Program-made: the position numbers and the translations under genes | From: Lentisphaeria bacterium | Lineage (GTDB): Bacteria > Verrucomicrobiota > Lentisphaeria > Oligosphaerales > Oligosphaeraceae | Assembly: GCA_016287975.1 (NCBI GenBank) | Contig: JAEEXV010000167.1 | Location: 1-12,586, forward strand | Length of the DNA stretch: 12,586 nucleotides | Reading direction: 5' to 3' | Part shown: piece after piece, positions 1 to 6,435 of the stretch | Layout: every line of letters begins with the position of its first letter | Numbering within the stretch: position 1 is the first letter of the stretch | The notes under the pieces: model-generated | Databases searched by the model: none | The model's input: only the letters and a program-made list of their open reading frames with translations | Told to the model about the DNA's origin: nothing

Positions 1-2626
1 AGGTGAAGATGCGCCCCTTGGAGTAGTCGACGCGGCGCCCGTCCACGAGGATGGAGTACTGCAGGAGGTGCCCGGGGCGGCGGGCGAAGTGTCCGGAGGG
101 CGGCAGGACATAGTTCTTGCCGTCGACGGTAATGGTCCAGTCGCCCTCGGCGGCGCGGTTGACCCAGGTCTCGAGGCCGTTTTCATAGCGGGCGTAGATG
201 CGGTTCTGGGAGGTCTTGCCGGCCATGAGCATCTCGGAGCCAGTCATCAACTTGCCGTCGACGAAGTACTTGATCTCGGCGACAGGCGAGGCGCAGAAGT
301 GTTCCTGGACCTGGCGGATCATGAAGTAGCTCTTGAGGAAACGGTCGAGCAGCTTCAGGTTGATGCGGGTGGCGATGCCCTGGCGGTAGCGGTCGGCGGT
401 GAAGAGATGTCCGATGTTGCCCTCGGCGATCTCGGTGGAAACGAGGAGGTCGGGGTCGGAACCGTGGAAGATGGGCCAGTCGGCGCCGTTGTAGGTCTCG
501 AGGGGGAGGATCTTGCGGAGCTTGAAGTCGACGATCAGGGGGAGGCCGGCCTTGGTATCGTTGGAGACGGCGTAGTCGGTGTCGAGGAGCCCCGCCCAGA
601 AGTAGGCGGCGCAGCCCTCGCTCCAGATTGGGCCGCCGAAGAGTTCGCGCGAGAGGAGGGCGACGGCGCCGTAGTCGCGCAGGACGCGGGAGTAGGTGCC
701 GGCGCCGGGGACGTTGGCGTCATAGTCGACGTCGCCCCACGGGGGCGCGTTGGTGAGTTCGTCGAGGTATTCGGCGTTGTAGGGGAATTTGGCGAGGAGG
801 GTGGGGACGAAGTCGCGGAAGATGGCAAGCATGGAGGTGCCCTTGGGGCGGAAGCAGCCGTCCCAGCCCTCGAGGAAGCGTCCGTTGTGGTCGATGGAGA
901 TGAGGGAGTAGTCGAAGCGGGGGTCGTTGGGGGCGATGATGCGGTTGTTCTGGTAGACGCCGATGCGGGGGTAGATCTGGCGCATCCCGGTAATGAGCGT
1001 CCTGAGGGTGGGATCGCCGCCGTTGGACATGGCGGCGTCGGCGGAGAGGTTGATGCGGTTGGTCTCGAGGGGAGTGCGGAGTTGTCCTTCGTGGAAGCGG
1101 ATGAAGAGGTCCTCGACGCCATACTGCTTCATTTTGCGCCAGAACGCGACCTCCTGGTCGGCGTGGGCGGGGTCGCCCTGCAGCGCGTACATGCGGGTAT
1201 GGCAGACGAGGCGGGTCATCTCGTCATAGTATTTGGCGCGGGGATTGGGGATGTTGGGGAGGATGTCGGCGAGGTCGGGGGAGACGGTGTAGATGAAGCG
1301 TTCGTGGAGGAGGTTGCGTTTGCCGTCGGTCTTGGGGAGGTAGAGGCTGCCGCCCATGAGGCGGGCCGAGCACCCGTCGAGGATGGCGGCGCCCTTGAGC
1401 GGTCCGCCGGCGGTGCCTTCGATGCAACTGGAGGCATTGGTGGTGTACCAGTCGCAGAAGACGGAGGCGAGGAAGTCGGAGGTGGCGAGGAGGCGGGGGT
1501 AGTTCCAGCGGTTGTGGAGGTAGGTCAGCGCGAACAACTTGGGGGCATTGACGCCGGAGAAGAAGCCGGCGTCGAAGGCGGTGATGTCCGGCTGGTTTGA
1601 GGTGGCCTCGACAATGAGGGACTTGCCCTTGATGGAGAAGCGATAGGTGAACTCAAGAGACTGGCCGCCTTTGGACCAGCGCCAGTGGGCGACGAGTTTT
1701 CCGTTTTCGATCTGGCAGGATTGGAGGGTGGCCTGGATGGCGGGATCGCCGGGGGCGAACTCGACCTGGCCGACCTTGGCGTGGATGCCGCCAAGGCTGG
1801 CGGGTTGGAAGGGCCTGCTGCCGTTAAGGGTGGCGGTGAGGTCGCCGAGGATGCCGTCCTTCGGGGCGTAGCGGTAGGTGATCCTGGCGTCCTTGCCGTC
1901 GTAGGCGAGGATCCAGGCCTTGGCGTCCTGTCGGATGGTATTTTGGGAGCCGGGGGCCTTGGAGGTGGGGAGGATGGTATCGGTGGTGGTGGGGAAGCCC
2001 AAATCCATCTTCGTCGTGTCGGGGAGGGTGACGCGGTGGAGGCGGAAGGCGCCGATCTGGTCGAAGCAGAAATAGTCGGGCGGAGTGGCGATGATGACCT
2101 TGTGGAGGGCGAAACTGTGGAGTTTCAGCGGGCGCTTGAGATCCTTGGGGAGGATGGCGGCGGCGGCGCCCCACCAGCGATATTTGGCCCAACGGCGGCT
2201 GCCGCAGCCGGTGGCGTGGATGCGGCGGGATTTGCCGGTGGCGTCGATGACGAGTATGGAGACGGTGGGCTTGGTCCCAGCGCCCTTGTTGAGGGGGCCG
2301 TGCAGCCAGATCTCGATGCCGTCGGCGCCGTCCGGGATGGCGAGGGGGGCTTTGGGGGTGACGGTCAGCAGGTTGCCTCCCTTGGTGAAGGAGACGCGGG
2401 CGACTTTCTCGCCCCAGAGTTTGGTGAGGTCGGTGGTGTCGATGGCGGCGCCGCATCCGGTGGCCGTCCAGCCCTCGATGCCATCCTGGTCCAGCCGCCA
2501 GATTTGGGTGCCGCGGGGCTTCAATCCCTGGATGATCTCCCATGGGCGGATCTTCCATTCTGGCTTCGCCGCGCCAAAAAGCACTGCGCAAACCAATATG
2601 CCGATGATGGTGATTCGATGGTTCAT
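1..2626 (-). CDS. Secreted glycoside-hydrolase-like protein, paralog 1 (3' end cut by window edge)
   Basis: Open from ATG at 2626 to the left edge, 875 codons with no in-frame stop; by comparison with paralog 4 about 80 C-terminal residues lie outside. Seen: signal peptide (MNHR, hydrophobic core to about residue 17, GAA-K near 18-21), then KPEWKIRPWEIIQGLKP as in the other copies, CFDQ at 187-190, D622-E623 in YLDELTNAPPW, E670 in WSEGC, and the C-terminal motif NRIYARYENGLETWVN. Inference: extracytoplasmic carbohydrate-active enzyme with beta-rich N-terminal domains, a (beta/alpha)8-like centre and a C-terminal beta domain. It is the last visible gene of the array, 454 nt downstream of paralog 2. 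It begins with a single Met where the others have Met-Met, and its leader lacks the CACCCCAAAC element. Some segments resemble paralog 2 (NPRAKYYDEMTR, MSNGGDPT), others paralogs 3 and 4. Coding status is secure; enzymatic function is tentative. Confidence 0.93.
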   Translation of the reverse strand, partial: MNHRITIIGILVCAVLFGAAKPEWKIRPWEIIQGLKPRGTQIWRLDQDGIEGWTATGCGAAIDTTDLTKLWGEKVARVSFTKGGNLLTVTPKAPLAIPDGADGIEIWLHGPLNKGAGTKPTVSILVIDATGKSRRIHATGCGSRRWAKYRWWGAAAAILPKDLKRPLKLHSFALHKVIIATPPDYFCFDQIGAFRLHRVTLPDTTKMDLGFPTTTDTILPTSKAPGSQNTIRQDAKAWILAYDGKDARITYRYAPKDGILGDLTATLNGSRPFQPASLGGIHAKVGQVEFAPGDPAIQATLQSCQIENGKLVAHWRWSKGGQSLEFTYRFSIKGKSLIVEATSNQPDITAFDAGFFSGVNAPKLFALTYLHNRWNYPRLLATSDFLASVFCDWYTTNASSCIEGTAGGPLKGAAILDGCSARLMGGSLYLPKTDGKRNLLHERFIYTVSPDLADILPNIPNPRAKYYDEMTRLVCHTRMYALQGDPAHADQEVAFWRKMKQYGVEDLFIRFHEGQLRTPLETNRINLSADAAMSNGGDPTLRTLITGMRQIYPRIGVYQNNRIIAPNDPRFDYSLISIDHNGRFLEGWDGCFRPKGTSMLAIFRDFVPTLLAKFPYNAEYLDELTNAPPWGDVDYDANVPGAGTYSRVLRDYGAVALLSRELFGGPIWSEGCAAYFWAGLLDTDYAVSNDTKAGLPLIVDFKLRKILPLETYNGADWPIFHGSDPDLLVSTEIAEGNIGHLFTADRYRQGIATRINLKLLDRFLKSYFMIRQVQEHFCASPVAEIKYFVDGKLMTGSEMLMAGKTSQNRIYARYENGLETWVNRAAEGDWTITVDGKNYVLPPSGHFARRPGHLLQYSILVDGRRVDYSKGRIFT

Positions 2627-2638
2627 GACAAGGGACGA

Positions 2639-2658
2639 CCGGGCAAAAAATGGCCCGG
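2639..2658. promoter_or_regulatory. Inverted repeat in leader of paralog 1
   Basis: CCGGGC-AAAAAATG-GCCCGG, 12 nt before the paralog 1 start codon. It overlaps a conserved leader string (plus strand GGGACGACCGGGC, 2632-2644) shared with paralogs 3 and 4. It could be a protein-binding site or an mRNA hairpin close to the start. It is not placed as a terminator for an upstream gene, because no T-run follows the stem. Confidence 0.45.
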
Positions 2659-2666
2659 GGGATGGG

Positions 2667-2770
2667 GCGAGCGTTGCGGGACTGGGTTGTGTCGAAGGCT
2701 GGTGCCTTCTGCCACGCACGCAAACGACGGGGGGCTGCGCCCCCCGCACCCCCCAGGGGCGGCAAGCGGG
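2667..2770. repeat. Intergenic repeat module M1, copy A
   Basis: One of three copies of a module of about 105-115 nt, found in every gap of the array in the same orientation. Seen: a conserved half of about 65 nt containing hairpin GAAGGC-TGGT-GCCTTC at 2694-2709, then the string CACGCACGCAAACGACGG, then G-run/C-run hairpin GGGGGGC-TGC-GCCCCCC at 2729-2745, and a closing CGGCAAGCGGG. It lies between the paralog 1 start and module M2. It is open in several frames only because it is GC-rich; I see no gene in it. Function unknown; it resembles REP-like extragenic palindromes. Confidence 0.85.
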
Positions 2771-2790
2771 AGCGGGGTTACCCCGGCCCC

Positions 2791-2820
2791 CCGTGCGGCG
2801 CCGCTTGCGGCGCCGGCGAG
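2791..2820. repeat. Intergenic repeat module M2, copy A (perfect hairpin)
   Basis: Contains the perfect inverted repeat CGGCGCCGC-TT-GCGGCGCCG at 2796-2815 (9-bp stem, 2-nt loop), followed by an overlapping hairpin CGCCGGC-GAGAA-GCCGGCG at 2811-2829. The two share bases, so they cannot both form fully. The first part recurs at 9419-9447. Confidence 0.8.
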
Positions 2821-2903
2821 AAGCCGGCGGGGAGTGCGGGGCGCCAAAAGAGGCGCGGTATGGCTGGTGAAGAAAGCCCCCGAAGGGGGCGGCACAAGGC
2901 TAG

Positions 2904-2946
2904 CCGGGGGTGGAGTGAGCGCCGAAGGCGCGAATGGAACCCCCGG
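2904..2946 (+). other. Stem-loop 1 of M3 copy A, with 7x7 internal loop
   Basis: Read on the plus strand: outer stem CCGGGGGT/ACCCCCGG (8 bp), 5' internal-loop side GGAGTGA, inner stem GCGCC/GGCGC, GAA triloop, 3' internal-loop side GAATGGA. The internal loop can form G.A pairs at both ends around G.U and U-A pairs. The strand is assigned from purine-rich loop geometry only. Confidence 0.7.
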
Positions 2947-2987
2947 AAGGCGGCTTGGCAATCCAGTGTCCAGTGAGGGGCGGGTTC

Positions 2988-3042
2988 ATCGGCGCCGGGG
3001 CGCAGTGAGCCGCGAAGCGGCGAGCGAAGCCCCGGCGCCGAT
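2988..3042 (+). other. Stem-loop 2 of M3 copy A, 14-bp outer stem
   Basis: Perfect 14-bp inverted repeat (2988-3001 with 3029-3042, ATCGGCGCCGGGGC and its complement) enclosing GCAGTGA, inner stem GCCGC/GCGGC, GAA triloop and GAGCGAA. The layout (stem, 7x7 loop, 5-bp stem, GAA) is the same as stem-loop 1, with different stem sequences. Confidence 0.75.
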
Positions 3043-3080
3043 TTGGCCGACCCTGCAATGGGCTGGCCGCAGCAACCCTC

Positions 3081-5981
3081 CTATTTCAGCAGGTAGTGGA
3101 ATGCCTTGCCGTCGAGGGGGAGGGAACCTGAGAGAGCGATGGGGGCGGCGAGGGGCTTTTCATCGGGGCCGCAGGGGGTGGCGTTCGAGGCGGCGAGGCC
3201 CTTCACGGTTTCGGGCTTGAGGAAGGGGACGGGGGTGAAGAGCACGGCGTCGCCGCGCTGGCGCAGGAGGCAGGGGCCGGCGGCGGTCATTTCGGGGAAG
3301 GCGAAGGGGGTGCCGCCTGCGTTCATGTAGGTGTAGAGGGGGCCCTTGGAGTAGTCGACGCGGCGCCCGTCGAAGAGGGCGCTGTACTGGAGGAGTCTGC
3401 CTGGGAGGCAGGCGGCGTGGCCGTAGGGCGGGAGGAGGTATTCTCGGCCGTCGAGCTGGATTTTCCAGTCGCCCTCGGCGGCGCAGTTGGCGTAGACGAC
3501 GAGGCCGCTTTGATAGCGGGTGCGGATGCGGTTCTGGGAGGTCTTGCCCGCGCGGAGCATCTCGGAGGCGGTCATCATTTTCCCGTCGACGAAGTAGTGG
3601 ATTTCGGCGACGGGGGAGTTGTAGAAGTGCTCCTGGAGTTGCCGCATCATGTAGTAGCTCTTGAGGACGTACTCGAAATCCTGCGTTCGGAAGTGGGCGA
3701 TGCGGCCGAATTCGGGCAGGGATTCGCCATGCTCGTTGCGCTTGTAGGCGATGTGGCCGATGTTGCCGCAGGCGATCTCGACGGCGATGAGGCGGTCGGG
3801 GTTCTGGCTGCCCATGACGGGCCAGTCGGCGCCAGTGTAGGTCTCCAGTGGATTGACCTTGCGCAGCTTGAAGTCGACGATGAGCGGGAGTTTTGCGTTG
3901 ACGTCGTTGGAGACGCCGTAGTCGACGTCGTTGAGGCCAGTCCAGAAGTACGTGGCGCAGCCCTCGCTCCACATCGGCCCCTGGACCTGGCGGCTGACCT
4001 CCTGCGCGGCGGCGGCGAAGCCCTTGAGGACGGCGCTGAACTTGCCCGCGCCAGGCGCGTCGGCGTCGTAGTCGACGTCGGCCCAGGGGGGCGCGTTGGT
4101 CATTTCATCGAAGTAGATGGCGTTGTAGCCAGGGAACTTGCCCTTGAAGCGCGGGATGAAGTGGCGGTAGATTGCGACCATGGCGGTGGGCTTGGGGCGG
4201 AAGCAGCCGTCCCAGCCGCCGAGGAAGCCGCCGTTGGCGCTGCGGGAGAGCAGGTCGTAGTCGAAGTAGTCGCAGTTGGGGGCGATGACGCGGTTGTCGT
4301 CGTAGGGGCCGACGAATTTGATGAGGCGGGAGAGCTGCGGGACGAGTTTCTGGATGGTGGGGTCGCCGCCGTTGGACATGGAGGCGTCGACGGAGAGGTT
4401 GAAGTGGTTGTTCTGGAGGGGCGAGCGGAACTGCGCGGCGTGGAAGCGCACGAAGATGTCGGTGGCGCCGTATGCCTTCATGCGCTTCCAGTGGGCGACC
4501 TCGTGGTCCGGGTCGTCGGCATGGCCCTGGAGGGCGTATGCGCGGCGCTGGCAGACGGTGCGGGTCATTTCATCGTAGTATCTGGCGCGTGGGTTCGGGA
4601 TACCGGGGAGGATGTCGGCGAGTTCGGGGGAGACGGTGATGTAGAGGCGTTCGAAGAGGGGGTTGCGCTTGCCGTCGGTCTTGGGGATGTAGACGGTGCC
4701 GCCGAGGAGACGTGCGGAGGTGTCGGAGGTGACGGCGGCGCCCTTGAGTCCGCCGCGTCCCTGGGCCTCGACGTAGTCGGAGGCGTTGGAGCAGTACCAG
4801 TCGCAGAAGACGGAGACGAGGCAGTCGGGGCTGGCGAGGAGGCGCGGATAGTCCCAGCGGTTGTTGAGATAGGTGAGGCCGAAGAGTTTCGGGCTGGGGA
4901 GGCCGCGTACTTCGCCTGCGTCGAAGGCGGTGGTGTGGAGGTGCGCGGCCCTGGCCTCGACGGCGAGGGTCTTGCCCCTGAGGCGGAAGGCGAGGGTGAA
5001 GTCGATGGACTTTTGCTGGCGGATCCAGCGCCAGGCGGTGAAGAGGGTGTCGCCCTTGGACTTGCACGACAGGAGTTTCGCGGTCATGCCAGGGGCGCCT
5101 GGGAAGAAGTCGACGCCGTCGCGGGTGGCGCGGAGGCCGCCCAGGGCGGCGGGCTGGAAGGGCTTGCCGCCGCCCAGGGAGACGGTGATGTCTCCCAAGG
5201 TGCCTGTCTTCGGGACGACGGTGTAGGCGAGGCGCGCGTCGTCGCCTTCGTAGGAGAATACGTAGGTGCGGTTGGGGAACTGCCTGAGTCGGTTCCTGCC
5301 GTTTCTGCCCATGCCGACGGGCATGATGGAATCGGGGGTCGCTGGGAGGGTGACGAGCTGGTCGGCGTCGGGGATTCTGGTGCGGCGGGGGAAGCGGAAG
5401 GCACCCAGTTGGTCGAAGCAGAAGAAGTCGTCCTTGGTGGCGGTCAGAAGTCTGGTGACGGTGAAGCTGCGGACTTCGACGGGGAACTGGAGCTCCTGCG
5501 GGAAGACGGCGGCGGCCATGCCCCACCAGCGCTGTTTCGCCCAGCGGCTGCCCATGCCTTCGGCCTGCACGCGGATGGTGCGGCCAGTCGCGTCGGCGAC
5601 GAGGAAGCTCATGCGCGGCATGGTGCCGACGCCGTTGTTGACTGGGCCGTAGAGCCAGAGGTCGAGGCCGTCGACGGGCCTGGCGATGACGATCGGCTTG
5701 GGCGGGGTGATGGTGACGGAGCCGCCCTTGGGGAAGGTGACCTTCGCGACCTGCTCGCCCCACAGTTTGGTGACGTCGGTGGCCGAGAGTTGCGCGCCCG
5801 CGCCATTGGCCTTCCAGCCCGTGAGCGAGTCGCGGTCGAGCTGCCACAGGGTCTCCGAGTGCGGCTTCAGCCCCTTGATGATTTCAATCGGGCGCACCTT
5901 CCATTCGTCCAGGGAATACGGGGCGGCGAACAGTGCCGCGGAAAGCAGCGCGAGGAACAGGAAGAGGCGGGGGGGCATCAT
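3081..5981 (-). CDS. Secreted glycoside-hydrolase-like protein, paralog 2 (divergent copy)
   Basis: Complete, 966 aa, TAG stop. The start is the first of two Met codons, giving signal peptide MMPPRLFLFLALLSAALFAA with likely cleavage near 20. A beta-rich region follows (about 45-200, ending at CFDQLGAFRF), then a second beta-rich region (about 240-450, with YLNNRWDYPR and CDWY), a barrel-like region (about 495-800) with GWDGC, Y-F-D625-E626 and W-S-E673-G, and a C-terminal beta domain (817-832 NRIRTRYQSGLVVYAN, LPPYGH). It ends DGKAFHYLLK. Asp625 and Glu673 are candidate catalytic residues by position; this is inference. The sequence differs from copies 1, 3 and 4 throughout (YFDEM for YLDEL, TGLNDVDYGV for AGLLDTDYA-type, KRNEHGESLPEF in place of the ADRY/FPHY segment), so a different substrate is plausible. 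It is flanked on both sides by the M3 and M1 repeats. A family such as GH101-like or DUF5696/DUF6259 is possible but unverified. Confidence 0.95.
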   Translation of the reverse strand: MMPPRLFLFLALLSAALFAAPYSLDEWKVRPIEIIKGLKPHSETLWQLDRDSLTGWKANGAGAQLSATDVTKLWGEQVAKVTFPKGGSVTITPPKPIVIARPVDGLDLWLYGPVNNGVGTMPRMSFLVADATGRTIRVQAEGMGSRWAKQRWWGMAAAVFPQELQFPVEVRSFTVTRLLTATKDDFFCFDQLGAFRFPRRTRIPDADQLVTLPATPDSIMPVGMGRNGRNRLRQFPNRTYVFSYEGDDARLAYTVVPKTGTLGDITVSLGGGKPFQPAALGGLRATRDGVDFFPGAPGMTAKLLSCKSKGDTLFTAWRWIRQQKSIDFTLAFRLRGKTLAVEARAAHLHTTAFDAGEVRGLPSPKLFGLTYLNNRWDYPRLLASPDCLVSVFCDWYCSNASDYVEAQGRGGLKGAAVTSDTSARLLGGTVYIPKTDGKRNPLFERLYITVSPELADILPGIPNPRARYYDEMTRTVCQRRAYALQGHADDPDHEVAHWKRMKAYGATDIFVRFHAAQFRSPLQNNHFNLSVDASMSNGGDPTIQKLVPQLSRLIKFVGPYDDNRVIAPNCDYFDYDLLSRSANGGFLGGWDGCFRPKPTAMVAIYRHFIPRFKGKFPGYNAIYFDEMTNAPPWADVDYDADAPGAGKFSAVLKGFAAAAQEVSRQVQGPMWSEGCATYFWTGLNDVDYGVSNDVNAKLPLIVDFKLRKVNPLETYTGADWPVMGSQNPDRLIAVEIACGNIGHIAYKRNEHGESLPEFGRIAHFRTQDFEYVLKSYYMMRQLQEHFYNSPVAEIHYFVDGKMMTASEMLRAGKTSQNRIRTRYQSGLVVYANCAAEGDWKIQLDGREYLLPPYGHAACLPGRLLQYSALFDGRRVDYSKGPLYTYMNAGGTPFAFPEMTAAGPCLLRQRGDAVLFTPVPFLKPETVKGLAASNATPCGPDEKPLAAPIALSGSLPLDGKAFHYLLK

Positions 5982-5990
5982 GCGAGGAGG

Positions 5991-6000
5991 GTTTGGGGTG
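5991..6000 (-). promoter_or_regulatory. CACCCCAAAC leader element, paralog 2
   Basis: Minus-strand CACCCCAAAC, 9 nt before the paralog 2 start codon, identical to the elements ahead of paralogs 3 and 4. No AGGAGG-like Shine-Dalgarno sequence is present on the coding strand here; the nearby GAGGAGG lies on the opposite strand. Confidence 0.55.
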
Positions 6001-6018
6001 GGGGCGGGTTACATTCGG

Positions 6019-6133
6019 GCGAGCGTTGCGGTGCGGGGTTGTGTTGAAGGCTGGTGCCTTCTGACACGCACGCAAACGACGGGGGGCTTCGCTTCGCTCC
6101 GCCCCCCGCACCCCCCAGGGGCGGGAAGCGGGG
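6019..6133. repeat. Intergenic repeat module M1, copy B
   Basis: Second copy, upstream of paralog 2. Hairpin GAAGGC-TGGT-GCCTTC is at 6046-6061. The G/C-run hairpin (arms GGGGGGC 6081-6087 and GCCCCCC 6101-6107) has a longer loop of 13 nt (TTCGCTTCGCTCC) than in copies A and C, so the arms are kept while the loop varies in length. Confidence 0.85.
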
Positions 6134-6147
6134 ACGGGGCTCATGCG

Positions 6148-6159
6148 GTGTGCGCACAC
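6148..6159. repeat. 12-bp palindrome in paralog 2/3 gap
   Basis: GTGTGCGCACAC, perfectly self-complementary, between M1 copy B and M3 copy B. A related but broken string occurs near 9447 in the next gap. Possible binding site; no other evidence. Confidence 0.4.
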
Positions 6160-6256
6160 AACAGGCGGCCCGTTCGGTGCCGCCGGCGAAAAGCCGGCGG
6201 GAAGGGCGCGGTATTGCTGGTGAAGAAAGCCCCCGAAGGGGGCGACACAAGGCTAG

Positions 6257-6299
6257 CCGGGGGTGGAGTGAGCGCCGAAGGCGCGAACGGAACCCCCGG
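6257..6299 (+). other. Stem-loop 1 of M3 copy B
   Basis: Same structure as at 2904-2946. The only change inside it is GAACGGA for GAATGGA on the 3' side of the internal loop, replacing a possible G.U pair with G-C on the plus strand (C6288 opposite G6268). Confidence 0.7.
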
Positions 6300-6340
6300 A
6301 AGGCGGCCCGACAATCCAGTGCCCGGTGAGGGGCGGGTTC

Positions 6341-6394
6341 ATTGGCGCCGGGCGCAGTGAGCCGCGAAGCGGCGAACGAAGCACCGGCGCCGAT
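6341..6394 (+). other. Stem-loop 2 of M3 copy B
   Basis: Counterpart of 2988-3042. The outer stem keeps GGCGCCGG/CCGGCGCC, plus a GC/GC step next to a single bulged A (6383). Loop sides are GCAGTGA and GAACGAA. T6343 opposite G6392 replaces the C-G pair of copy A, and A6376 opposite T6358 replaces a U.G pair. Confidence 0.7.
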
Positions 6395-6435
6395 TTGGCC
6401 GACCCTGTAATGGGCTGGCAGCGCGGAATCGGGTG

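Larger units (their letters stand above)
2852..3067. repeat. Structured repeat module M3, copy A (3' of paralog 2)
   Basis: A 216-nt segment ending 13 nt from the paralog 2 stop codon and matching 6205-6419 almost base for base, with only scattered substitutions and one short indel. It contains GCCCCC-GAA-GGGGGC at 2876-2890, stem-loop 1 at 2904-2946 and stem-loop 2 at 2988-3042. No T-run follows a hairpin in the direction of gene transcription, so it is not a canonical intrinsic terminator. No convincing gene is present although several frames are open. It could be a structured RNA, a palindromic extragenic repeat, or both. Confidence 0.85.
6205..6419. repeat. Structured repeat module M3, copy B (3' of paralog 3)
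   Basis: Second copy, ending 16 nt from the paralog 3 stop codon. It has the same order of hairpins: the GAA-capped G/C hairpin at about 6234-6248, stem-loop 1 at 6257-6299 and stem-loop 2 at 6341-6394. Together with copy A it forms a direct repeat bracketing paralog 2. No copy is seen after paralog 4. Confidence 0.85.

Noticed and set aside
1..2626. Paralog 1 as a pseudogene
   Set aside because: I checked the minus-strand frame for in-frame TTA, CTA and TCA triplets on the plus strand and found none. All landmark motifs are present; it is only cut by the window edge.
1824..2765. 313-codon minus-strand frame overlapping paralog 1
   Set aside because: It is an out-of-frame shadow: Arg/Pro/His-rich, starting inside the M1 repeat. 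The overlapping frame of paralog 1 matches the other paralogs end to end.
2650..2976. Arg/Pro-rich small reading frames in the gaps (e.g. 2650-2976 and 6054-6329 plus strand, 2623-2961 and 5978-6250 minus strand)
   Set aside because: They share peptide stretches between gaps only because the DNA repeats do. Several frames are open at once, and composition follows the hairpins. I see no start signal or plausible fold.
2876..3042. M3 hairpins as intrinsic terminators of paralogs 2 and 3
   Set aside because: The hairpins are strong but no T-run follows any of them in the direction of gene transcription. A Rho-type or non-canonical stop is possible but not shown.
2667..3067. CRISPR array or integron attC-like array in the gaps
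   Set aside because: There is no regular repeat-spacer pattern, no short constant repeat with unique spacers, no cas or integrase gene, and the repeated modules differ in size and order.
3417..6047. Very long plus-strand reading frames antisense to the four genes (510-908 codons, e.g. 68-1600, 3417-6047, 6433-9159, 10209-12275)
   Set aside because: They are codon-for-codon in register with the real genes. Their translations are low-complexity Gly/Val/Ala/Asp/Glu strings with no signal peptide or motifs. The C-rich third codon positions of the true genes suppress stops on the opposite strand.
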